Source: Paraburkholderia phenazinium (lineage in GTDB: Bacteria > Pseudomonadota > Gammaproteobacteria > Burkholderiales > Burkholderiaceae). From it: a stretch of DNA of 64,000 nucleotides. The DNA lies in assembly GCF_900142845.1 (NCBI RefSeq), contig NZ_FSRU01000002.1, positions 2,232,001 through 2,296,000 on the forward strand, in the 5' to 3' direction. Below the pieces are notes generated by a model. That model had not been told where the DNA came from. It did not search any database and worked only from the letters and a program-made list of their open reading frames with translations. Of the stretch, positions 15,779-22,541 are shown piece by piece (the stretch's first letter is position 1; each line of letters starts with the position of its first letter). Both the position numbers and the translations under genes were made by a program.

Positions 15779-15808
15779 GGCAAAAGTAAAGTTACCTATA
15801 CTTTTGCC
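15779..15808. repeat. 30-bp inverted repeat (10-bp arms)
   Basis: Arms GGCAAAAGTA and TACTTTTGCC are perfect complements with a 10-bp spacer. It lies 10 bp beyond the repressor stop. There is no T-run directly after it in either direction, so it could be a weak terminator of the repressor transcript or a protein-binding site. Confidence 0.6.
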
Positions 15809-15818
15809 GCCACATTCC

Positions 15819-16484
15819 TTACTCAGGCCGCCACATGGAGGCCTTCACAATCGCCGCGACGTAGTGCAACTGCTCGATCTCCGCATCCTCGAACGAGATC
15901 CGCCCATGCTCCTCGTTCACTGACATGAAGTATTTGCGACCATCACGAGAATAGAGGAAGGTCTTGATCATGACGCGACCGTCCACCGCCTTGATAAGGA
16001 CCTCGTCGCCCGATTGGACAGCATGGTCGGGTTCGACGATCACGAACTCTCCGTCGCGGATGCGGGGCATCATGGAATCGCCCTTGCAGCGCAGTCCGTA
16101 CGCCTTCTCCCTGGACGGAAACTCCAGATAACCATCGCCATGCCCTACAGGGGATTCAATTTCAGCCCAAAAGCCTTTGTCGCCTAGCTGTGTCATGCCC
16201 ACTACCGGAATGCGTTGTCTGCCGGGCAACGAGGTCGGGTCGAACTCGCTGCGCTGCCCGACTTCGGTCACCTTCTTCTCTCCTTTGCCCGTGATGAGCC
16301 ACTTAACGCTGTAGCCGAACTTTTTCTCGATCGCCTCCGCGTACTCGAACCTCAATTTCTTGATGCGGCGGGACAACCACTGGTTGACGGTGCCTTTGGT
16401 AGCGCCGGCAGCATCAGCCAGTTCGGTCTGCTCGAGGCCAGTCTCGTCCAGGACGATCTGAATACGTTCGGGTAGGGTGCTCAT
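15819..16484 (-). CDS. CI/LexA-like phage repressor (XRE helix-turn-helix plus S24 peptidase)
   Basis: 221 residues. An XRE-type HTH lies over about residues 5-60 (LEQTELADAAGATKGTVNQWLSRR), followed by a linker and an S24 self-cleaving domain from about residue 90. The serine is S137 in GDSMMPRI and the probable general base is K174 in VMIKTF, 37 residues later, the LexA spacing. The cleavage site would be VVG at about 95-96 in place of the usual Ala-Gly. It should silence phage lytic genes and be inactivated by RecA during the SOS response. I chose ATG 16484; a GTG start at 16508 would put the operator inside the gene. No strong ribosome binding site is visible. Confidence 0.88.
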   Translation of the reverse strand: MSTLPERIQIVLDETGLEQTELADAAGATKGTVNQWLSRRIKKLRFEYAEAIEKKFGYSVKWLITGKGEKKVTEVGQRSEFDPTSLPGRQRIPVVGMTQLGDKGFWAEIESPVGHGDGYLEFPSREKAYGLRCKGDSMMPRIRDGEFVIVEPDHAVQSGDEVLIKAVDGRVMIKTFLYSRDGRKYFMSVNEEHGRISFEDAEIEQLHYVAAIVKASMWRPE

Positions 16485-16493
16485 GGAACAGGA

Positions 16494-16517
16494 ATCTAAA
16501 CTATACACGGTTTAGAT
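16494..16517. promoter_or_regulatory. Palindromic operator of the phage-type repressor
   Basis: Perfect 8-bp arms ATCTAAAC and GTTTAGAT around an 8-bp spacer, 10 bp before the repressor start. A further half-site, GTTTAG, is at 16533-16538. This is the size and position of an autoregulatory CI operator. The divergent gene on the right starts 100 bp away and could be controlled from it as well. Confidence 0.65.
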
Positions 16518-16616
16518 AACTTTCATTTTTGAGTTTAGCTTTCTGCACTTAACTTTTCGCCATCCCAGCCGATATCACAGGTACGAGTTTCATCAGGACT
16601 CGTCTGGGAGCCACAC

Positions 16617-17066
16617 ATGAAACTTCGTCCCCTCATCACCCTTCTCATTTCAGTCGCCATCGGCGCCTCCCCCGCCCTCGTCAACGCGCTGGCGTCCACC
16701 GATCCCGATGTCGCGTCCCTGCTCGGCGCCACGAAGCTTACGACCCTCCAGCAGACGAGCGGCAACGCGACGCTGTCCACGTCGATGGCGTCAGTCGGCG
16801 CGGATGTGCTGCGCGGCGCCACCGGTAACGTCGGCGTCAACATCGCTACCGGCGCGCTGAATGCGCAGGCCAATCAGATCGTGCTCGTCAGTTCGCCGTC
16901 CGCCGACGTCAACACGCTGCAGGATGCCCACGCTACGGCCTCGGTCACCGGCGGCGGCACTGCCACGCTCGGCGCAGGCGCGTTGTCGCATGTGAGCGGC
17001 AATGTCGGCGTGAACATCGTGTCGGGCGCAGGCAACGTGCAATCGAACGCGCTCGTGATCCACTAA
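16617..17066 (+). CDS. Exported protein with two GNVGVNI repeats (surface/adhesin-like)
   Basis: 149 residues. A signal peptide (about 1-25) is followed by a Gly/Ala/Ser/Thr/Asn-rich body. The motif GNVGVNI occurs twice, at residues 70-76 and 128-134. Each is followed by a similar N-x-Q-x-N stretch (NAQANQIVL and NVQSNALVI), giving a repeat of about 58 residues. The pattern resembles Burkholderia proteins annotated as cell-surface or adhesin-like and is compatible with a beta-helix, but at this length it is not a full adhesin. GGGAG precedes ATG 16617. It lies divergent from the phage repressor and may or may not belong to the phage remnant. Confidence 0.65.
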   Translation: MKLRPLITLLISVAIGASPALVNALASTDPDVASLLGATKLTTLQQTSGNATLSTSMASVGADVLRGATGNVGVNIATGALNAQANQIVLVSSPSADVNTLQDAHATASVTGGGTATLGAGALSHVSGNVGVNIVSGAGNVQSNALVIH

Positions 17067-17156
17067 AGGCCGTCCGTATGGTTCGGTACGCGTCGAAGCA
17101 TCCGGTCGGGGGGCAGCCTCAGACTGGAAGTCCTGCAACGACGACGGAAGCCGACC

Positions 17157-17588
17157 ATGAGCGAGGCCACGCAAGCCGAAATTCGCCACATTTACGACCA
17201 ATGGCACGACTCGGTCCAAAGGCGCGATCTGAACGCGCTAATGACGCTGTACGCCGACGATGCCGTCCTCGAAAGCCCGCTGATCCTCGCCACGTGGGCG
17301 GACCGGCAGAGCGGCATTCTGACCGGCAAAGCCGCAATCCGGGCGTTCTTCGACGCCGGTCTGCGCGCGCCGCCTAACGATCTGGGCCGCTGGTACCGCA
17401 CCGGCACCTTCTTCTGCAACGGCCAGCAGCTCACCTGGGAATATCCGCGGCACACGCCGGAGGGTGATCAGGTGGATCTGGTCGAGATGATGGATATCGC
17501 CGGCGGACTGATCGTCCACCATCGGGTCTACTGGGGATGGGTCGGCTTCAGGTCGCTGCGCGTGGCGTTCGCGAACGAGCACGCCTAG
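17157..17588 (+). CDS. NTF2-like / SnoaL-like protein
   Basis: 143 residues with the NTF2-like fold pattern: a helical start (ATQAEIRHIYDQWHDSVQRRDLNALMTLYADDAVLESPL), then alternating beta strands including GKAAIRAFFDAGLR and VDLVEMMDIAGGLIVHHRVYWGW. Family members are small cone-shaped enzymes or ligand-binding proteins, and the substrate cannot be told from sequence. GGAAG sits about 9 bp before ATG. The stop is 2 bp before the start of an MFS transporter, so the two are likely co-expressed. Confidence 0.8.
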   Translation: MSEATQAEIRHIYDQWHDSVQRRDLNALMTLYADDAVLESPLILATWADRQSGILTGKAAIRAFFDAGLRAPPNDLGRWYRTGTFFCNGQQLTWEYPRHTPEGDQVDLVEMMDIAGGLIVHHRVYWGWVGFRSLRVAFANEHA

Positions 17589-17590
17589 CC

Positions 17591-19045
17591 ATGCCGCTCC
17601 CCATCAACGCCGCGGCAAGCTCTACCGCCGCCGCCATCTCGCGCCGGGTCCTCGCGGCCACCAGCATCAGCTACACCATCGTTCTGCTCGACGCCTCGAT
17701 CGTCAACGTCGCGCTCGAACAGATCGGCCGCACGCTGCACAGCAACGTGACCGGCTTGCAGTGGGTCGTCAACGCTTACACCTTGAGCTTCGCCAGCCTG
17801 CTGCTCACCGGCGGCACGCTCGGCGACCGGCTCGGCGCGAGAAACGTCTACGTGGCGGGTCTGGTGCTCTTCGCGCTGGCTTCGGCACTGTGCGGCATGG
17901 CGCCCGACCTGGCCACACTAACCATCGCCCGCGCCCTGCAAGGCATGGGCAGCGCAATGCTGGTGCCGTGCTCGCTGGCCCTGATCAATCGCGCCTTTCC
18001 CGACTCCGCCCAACGCGCCTCGGCGGTCGGCGTATGGATGGGCTGCGGCGGTATCGCGATGGCATCCGGACCACTCGTCGGCGGCATCCTGATCCACTGG
18101 TTCGGCTGGCGCAGCATCTTCACCGTCAACGTCCCGATCGCGCTGGCCGGTATCTGGCTGACACGCTCGATCGGTCGAAACGACGACGGCGTCGCCGCGC
18201 GTCGTCATTTCGACCTCGCGGGACAGGCGGCGGCAATCGTCGCGCTCGGCACGCTGATTGCCGTGCTGATCGAAGGTTCGCGGCTCGGCTGGCGTTCCAC
18301 GCCTATCGCAATGGGAATGATGATTTGCGCTTCAGCCTGGGTGGCATTCCTGAGCATCGAGAAGCGCCGCGCGCATCCCATGCTGCCGCTCTCGTTCTTC
18401 AGGAGTCCGCTCTTTTCGGCGTCCACCGCTGTGTCGATGGCGTCTGCCTTTGTGTTTTACGGACTGCTGTTTACGTTCAGCATTGCCTATCAGCAACAGC
18501 ATGGCTTTTCGGCGCTTGAAACCGGCCTGGCATTCCTGCCGATGACCGCCATGGTCGCCATCGGCGGTCTCGCGTCGCACCGGATCGTCGAGCGCTGCGG
18601 CCCGCGCGCTTCGATGTGCGCGGCGTTCGGGCTCTACGCCGCCGGATCGCTGGGCATGCTCGCCGCCACGCCGCACGCGCCTTACTGGATCGCCATTGCG
18701 CCGATGCTGGCCATCGGCCTCGCCTCGGGCTTCGTTTCGCCCGCCGCAACCTCACCGGCCATGGGCACCGTCGAAAAACAACGCGGCGCCGTTGCAGCGG
18801 CGGTCCTCAATTCGGCCCGGCAAACCGGCGCTGCGTTGGGTGTGGCGATCTTCGGCGGCTTCATCGCTGCGGTGAAGCCGTTCGAGCTTGCCATGCAGGT
18901 GGCGCTCGGAAGCGCCGCCGCAGTTGCGCTCGCTGCCGCCCTCATCTGGTGGATTGCGGCAAGCGCGTTCAGTGTGGCCGGCGTGCGCCATAAGCCGACG
19001 TCGTCATCACAGCTTCAATCTGCAAAACGAAGTGAAGTGCGCTGA
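17591..19045 (+). CDS. MFS multidrug efflux transporter, DHA2 (EmrB/QacA, 14-TM) type
   Basis: 484 residues with about 14 predicted membrane segments. Diagnostic motifs are the first-helix LDASIVNVALEQIGR (motif D1), LLLTGGTLGDRLGARNVY (motif A), ALQGMGSAMLVPCSLALI (motif B/C region) and GWRSIFTVNVPIAL (C-type antiporter motif). It is a proton-coupled drug/H+ antiporter of the inner membrane. There is no EmrA-like adaptor nearby, so it probably exports to the periplasm on its own. ATG 17591 starts 2 bp after the NTF2-like stop; the frame is open further upstream but overlaps that gene. Confidence 0.88.
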   Translation: MPLPINAAASSTAAAISRRVLAATSISYTIVLLDASIVNVALEQIGRTLHSNVTGLQWVVNAYTLSFASLLLTGGTLGDRLGARNVYVAGLVLFALASALCGMAPDLATLTIARALQGMGSAMLVPCSLALINRAFPDSAQRASAVGVWMGCGGIAMASGPLVGGILIHWFGWRSIFTVNVPIALAGIWLTRSIGRNDDGVAARRHFDLAGQAAAIVALGTLIAVLIEGSRLGWRSTPIAMGMMICASAWVAFLSIEKRRAHPMLPLSFFRSPLFSASTAVSMASAFVFYGLLFTFSIAYQQQHGFSALETGLAFLPMTAMVAIGGLASHRIVERCGPRASMCAAFGLYAAGSLGMLAATPHAPYWIAIAPMLAIGLASGFVSPAATSPAMGTVEKQRGAVAAAVLNSARQTGAALGVAIFGGFIAAVKPFELAMQVALGSAAAVALAAALIWWIAASAFSVAGVRHKPTSSSQLQSAKRSEVR

Positions 19046-19099
19046 CCGGGGCCACGGGGCCACAGAGCGGGCGTGTGTGCCAACGCATGTCCTTGTTGC

Positions 19100-20278
19100 T
19101 CACCAGCCGTGAAAACGACTCCACACGCTGATGGCGCCATCGTCGGATAGCGCGTGATACTCGGGAAACTGCGCGCCCGTCGCGCAGGCGTGATTTGGCA
19201 CGATGCGCAGTTTCGTGCCGATCGGCAAGCGGGTCGCAATATTGTCCGTGGCGACGCCGGGCTCGCCGCTTGCGCTGTCACCTTCACCCACAGGCCGAGC
19301 AGGCGCCACGATCCCATGCTCCTGATTCGCACCGATCATCACGTAACCGTCCAATGGCGTACCGTCGAGCGCGCACACCTGACCATAACCATAGTCGTGT
19401 GCCTGCTTCGCCGTGCCGCGATCGCGGCTCATCGCCATCCATCCAGCGTCGACAATCGCCCATCCCTTCTCGCTCTGATGACCGATCACCGTGGTCAGCA
19501 CGCTCAACGCAATCTCGCTCGTCTCGCATACACCAACGTTGCGCATCACCAGATCGAAAAACACGTAGACGCCCGCGCGCACCTCGGTGACGCCTTCAAG
19601 ATGCTGCGCGCACAGCGCAGTCGGCGTCGAGCCGATACTCACTCCGGCGCACGGCAGGTTTGCGTCGCGCAGTCGCTGCGCGGCGCGCACGCACCCGGCG
19701 CGCTCCTGTTCAGCCAGCGCAACCAGCGCATCGAACGCGTTCAACTCGTAGCTTGAACCGGCATGCGTCATCACGCCGCCAATCTGCATGCCGTTGTCGT
19801 GCAAAAGATGCGCGATCTCCAGCAACGCGTCGTCCTCTGGACGGATGCCTGAGCGATGACCGTCGGTATCGACTTCGATCCAGACCTCGAAGCGTTCGCC
19901 CTGCGCCTGACCGAATGCGGCGATCGCCCGCGCCGCGTCGGGATGGTCCACCAGCAGCTTGAGGTCGCAACCGGCCCGGCGTAATGCCAGCGCTCTAGGT
20001 AGCTTCGATGGAGCAATGCCGACCGCGTACAGGATGTCGGTGAAGCCGGTGGCGAAGAATTGCTCGGCTTCCTTGAGCGTCGACACGGTGATGCCGCGCG
20101 CACCCGCTTCGCGTTGCGCCCGGGCGACCTCGATGCATTTCGCTGTCTTCACGTGCGGCCGAAAGCGCACGCCGAGCGCATCCATACGCTGCTGCATGCG
20201 TGCGATATTGCGCAGCATGCGCGAGCGATCGATCAGCGCGGCCGGTGTGTCCAGGGTATCGAGGGAGTCGGTGGTCAT
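19100..20278 (-). CDS. DSD1-family PLP enzyme (D-threonine aldolase / D-serine dehydratase-like)
   Basis: 392 residues. The alanine-racemase-type N-terminal barrel contains the PLP lysine in RFRPHVKTAKC (about residue 43). Further motifs are IEVDTDGHRSG, MTHAGSSY, GSTPTALC and RAGVYVFFD. The C-terminal D-serine dehydratase-like domain carries the metal-binding His/Cys pair in IVPNHACATGAQF. Such enzymes act on beta-hydroxy D-amino acids (D-threonine, D-serine, 3-hydroxyaspartate) with PLP and a divalent metal; the exact substrate is not predictable. Start ATG 20278 overlaps the upstream HAD stop as ATGA, so the two are coupled. Confidence 0.85.
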   Translation of the reverse strand: MTTDSLDTLDTPAALIDRSRMLRNIARMQQRMDALGVRFRPHVKTAKCIEVARAQREAGARGITVSTLKEAEQFFATGFTDILYAVGIAPSKLPRALALRRAGCDLKLLVDHPDAARAIAAFGQAQGERFEVWIEVDTDGHRSGIRPEDDALLEIAHLLHDNGMQIGGVMTHAGSSYELNAFDALVALAEQERAGCVRAAQRLRDANLPCAGVSIGSTPTALCAQHLEGVTEVRAGVYVFFDLVMRNVGVCETSEIALSVLTTVIGHQSEKGWAIVDAGWMAMSRDRGTAKQAHDYGYGQVCALDGTPLDGYVMIGANQEHGIVAPARPVGEGDSASGEPGVATDNIATRLPIGTKLRIVPNHACATGAQFPEYHALSDDGAISVWSRFHGW

Positions 20279-20985
20279 AAGGCGTGTGGTACTTGTGAGG
20301 AAGTCGAGGTCGAAGCCGCGCCAAAGTTGCGCAGCCATGGAATAAGCGCATCGAGGTCCGGCGCTTCGATTTCCGCTGCCGGCGCGCCGTCGACCGCTCG
20401 CAATCCCACACGGTTATGCCAATAGGTACGCAAGCCGAGCGCGCCCGTGCCGAACATGTCGTAGCTCGAACCAGCAACGAAAGCCGCCTCACTCGCCTGC
20501 AGACCCAACTGCTCGAGCGCAAGACGATAAGGCTGCGGATGCGGCTTGTAGAAGCCTGCGTCTTGCGCGGTGACAATCACGTCCCAGTCGATCGCGAGGC
20601 GCGCCGCGGCAGCACGTCCTAACCGGGTCGAACAGTTGGTGACAACCGCCAAACGACAATGCGGCGCCAGTTCGCGCAAGGCCTCGCGTGCCCCGCTCCA
20701 CGGCTGCAGATCGAGCCAGTTCGCTTCAAGCGCAAGCGGCGCGGACTCGGACAAACCGACATTCAGCGCCGCGCGCCGCACCAGCGTCTCGTAGTCGACG
20801 TACTCGCCGCAACCGTAGGTGAGCCGCAGATATTCGGCGCGCCAGGAGCGTCCGGCCGCCTCGGAGCCCGCAGCGGCATTCCACAGCGACCATGAATCCA
20901 GCAGCGCGGTCAGCAGATCGAACAGCACGGCTTTCGGCCAGCCGCCGCGCGCATGAAAAGTTTGGGGTGAAGGGTTCTCGTTCAT
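20275..20985 (-). CDS. HAD-superfamily hydrolase (haloacid-dehalogenase-like)
   Basis: 236 residues. Motif I is VLFDLLTALLDSW, with the nucleophile Asp in FDLL near residue 23; the usual second part (DxYGTL) is changed to LLTALL. Motif II is VVTNCS, motif III the Lys in GFYKPHPQPY, and motif IV GSSYDMFGTGALGLRTYWHNR, like the GSNxxD of L-2-haloacid dehalogenases. It is probably a phosphatase or dehalogenase acting on a small organic acid. It overlaps the downstream PLP-enzyme gene by 4 bp, so the pair probably works on one catabolic route. ATG 20985 fits the family length. Confidence 0.82.
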   Translation of the reverse strand: MNENPSPQTFHARGGWPKAVLFDLLTALLDSWSLWNAAAGSEAAGRSWRAEYLRLTYGCGEYVDYETLVRRAALNVGLSESAPLALEANWLDLQPWSGAREALRELAPHCRLAVVTNCSTRLGRAAAARLAIDWDVIVTAQDAGFYKPHPQPYRLALEQLGLQASEAAFVAGSSYDMFGTGALGLRTYWHNRVGLRAVDGAPAAEIEAPDLDALIPWLRNFGAASTSTSSQVPHAL

Positions 20986-21252
20986 GCCGCTGACTATAGA
21001 GCCACATCGATCGATGAAGGTTAAATCTCACCACACCCATCGTTAAACGGAATTGAATGATCGATCTTGCAACGCTACAAGGGGGAATGAAAAGTCAGGC
21101 AGTGCGAATGCGCAGCGGCGCAAGCCATGAAAGCAACGAAAGCGCGCCACCAAGTAAAACGCTCCGTGGCAAGGGCATGCTGCACCTCGTCACGGAGCGT
21201 AATAGCTGTAAGAGCTTATGAAACCCATTGTGCTGCATGCGCGGCTACACTG
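20986..21252. other. Intergenic region upstream of the HAD gene
   Basis: No supported protein gene. It should hold the leftward promoter of the HAD/PLP-enzyme pair near 21000-21060. TACACT at 21246-21251 is a possible rightward -10 box for the structured RNA that follows. Confidence 0.3.
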
Positions 21253-21327
21253 GATTCACCTCATCCCCCGTGAGGTATGTTGTGTGAATCTCCTCAGCTT
21301 GGCCCGCCCCGACCGGCGGGCTTTTTT
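21253..21327 (+). ncRNA. Candidate structured small RNA with an intrinsic terminator
   Basis: An outer stem GATTCAC (21253-21259) / GTGAATC (21284-21290) encloses a CTCA/TGAG hairpin. TGAGG (21271-21275) can instead pair with CCTCA at 21292-21296, giving mutually exclusive folds. A GCCCGCC/GGCGGGC hairpin followed by six T ends the unit. No rightward protein gene precedes the terminator, and the next rightward gene is about 590 bp away, so a free-standing RNA is the simplest reading. The 5' end is not certain. Confidence 0.45.
21302..21327 (+). terminator. Rightward intrinsic terminator
   Basis: Perfect 7-bp stem GCCCGCC/GGCGGGC (6-nt loop) followed by six T, with no protein gene upstream on the same strand. 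Confidence 0.8.
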
Positions 21328-21355
21328 CTGGTGCCGCGCCAACGAGCCCCGACGC

Positions 21356-21586
21356 TTACACGGCCACCAGTGTCTGTTTCTCGCGCGCATCCGCGCAGCG
21401 GCAATTCAGATCGCGGTGTATGGCCTGGCTATCGAGCAAGGCCGATACGTCCGCCAACCCCTGGTCAAAACGCAACACGTATTCGATATCGGTGTAGTCG
21501 TGATACGCGCCGCTGTCCGCCAGCTTGCGTGCTTCGGCGATGGCGGCACGCAGCCGCTCGCTTTTGGTCAAATCTCTGATCGCCAT
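21356..21586 (-). CDS. Hypothetical small soluble protein, 76 residues
   Basis: The predicted protein is mostly helical (MAIRDLTKSERLRAAIAEAR, ADSGAYHDYTDIEYVLRFDQ, then a Cys-containing tail RDLNCRCADAREKQ). It has no signal peptide or membrane helix and no recognised family. GGGAG lies about 8 bp before ATG 21586, and amino-acid composition is natural, so I consider it real. It is single, convergent with the candidate RNA on its left. Confidence 0.6.
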   Translation of the reverse strand: MAIRDLTKSERLRAAIAEARKLADSGAYHDYTDIEYVLRFDQGLADVSALLDSQAIHRDLNCRCADAREKQTLVAV

Positions 21587-21912
21587 GTTTGCCGCTCCCG
21601 AGGAACAGTGACTCCATCATAGCAACGCCGCATGCGTTGCAAGGTAGCGCGCGCGCAACACCTGGGACTTTCCACAAGGACACCGTCGAACGAGCATGCG
21701 CTTTCGGCGCCACGCTGCATTCGTCAGACCACTAGAACGTAAGCATCTGTAAATAGGGCGCGCTCGCCTTGTCGCGGCGCACACAGCGTAGCCGCCCCAC
21801 CGGCGGGATTCACGGCATCCGGTCCGTAATGCGCCGTCACACGACAACCCGGCGAGGCCAGAACGAACGCCACGGCGCGGGGCTCCAATCTACAAATAAT
21901 GGAGGGATCATC
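21587..21912. other. Intergenic region between the 76-residue gene and a lipoprotein gene
   Basis: Divergent flanking genes, so promoters for both should lie here. I see no RNA gene or clear boxes. The open frame running into the lipoprotein from 21769 lacks a ribosome binding site and protein-like composition. Confidence 0.35.
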
Positions 21913-22089
21913 ATGCTCAGGGTAATCGCACTTATGGCGCTCGCGGCCAGTCTCGGTGGTTGCGTGGTCGCCCCCGCACCGTACGGCTATGGTTACGGCT
22001 ACGCTCCGGCATACGGCTACTATGCGCCGCCGGCGGTCAACGTTGGGATCGGCGTAGGCGGTGGGTGGGGCGGCGGCTGGCATCGGTAA
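21913..22089 (+). CDS. Tiny Tyr/Gly-rich outer-membrane lipoprotein, 58 residues
   Basis: A lipoprotein signal peptide MLRVIALMALAASLGGC ends in the lipobox LGGC, with lipidated Cys at residue 17. The mature part is almost only Tyr, Gly, Pro, Ala and Trp (PYGYGYGYAPAYGYY, then GVGGGWGGGW). Such proteins are frequent in Burkholderia and have no known function. GGAGGG at 21901-21906 fixes the start at ATG 21913. It resembles two other tiny lipoproteins in this window (31.0 and 34.3 kb). Confidence 0.8.
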   Translation: MLRVIALMALAASLGGCVVAPAPYGYGYGYAPAYGYYAPPAVNVGIGVGGGWGGGWHR

Positions 22090-22165
22090 GCACGCGCAGT
22101 GTCGCCCTGTGGCGATGCGCCATGCCGTTTGATGCACCCCGCTTGATGCACTCCCGGTAGAAGGT

Positions 22166-22230
22166 AAAAAGAATGCCCGCACGAAGCGGGCAAAGAAAGA
22201 CCTTCCACCGATGCCTCCTTGGGAGAGGCA
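22166..22230 (-). ncRNA. Candidate small RNA, about 65 nt
   Basis: On the minus strand a TACACT -10-like box (22241-22236) is followed 6-7 bp later by a TGCCTC/GAGGCA hairpin (22230-22212). After a single-stranded U-rich stretch comes a 7-bp TGCCCGC/GCGGGCA hairpin and ATTCTTTTT. Hairpin, U-rich single strand, terminator is the usual plan of Hfq-dependent small RNAs. No -35 is evident and no family is recognised. Confidence 0.4.
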
Positions 22231-22541
22231 ACTGCAGTGTAGAAGGATTTAAGCGTTGCCGTGTTGCAGCCATGTTTCGGTCGATTACACCGGTGCGATC
22301 CGATCCGCATGCAGCTTCGGAACAATTTGCATACGGCGTGTGAAGCGTCGCGCAGCAATGCCCAGGTTTTCATTACCGCGCGTGATCGACGCGGCACGCG
22401 GCGCTGATTTCGCGGGCTCGAAGCTGACAAATATTTCCCGGCTATTACCCCGTAACGGGGCGAAAAAGGCCGGTAACGCCCGTACGAGGTTGCTCCTCTA
22501 GCATCGACAGACGCTGCTCCGCCAGCCCCCTCCACCTGTCG
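22231..22541. other. Region upstream of the RND permease
   Basis: No supported gene; an 81-codon rightward frame here has unlikely composition. The RND promoter should lie in the last 200 bp, but I cannot assign boxes with confidence. Confidence 0.3.

Noticed and set aside
15674..15928. 84-codon rightward frame across the inverted repeat and the repressor end
   Set aside because: It overlaps the 3' end of the repressor gene antisense and has low-complexity Arg/Ser/Thr composition.
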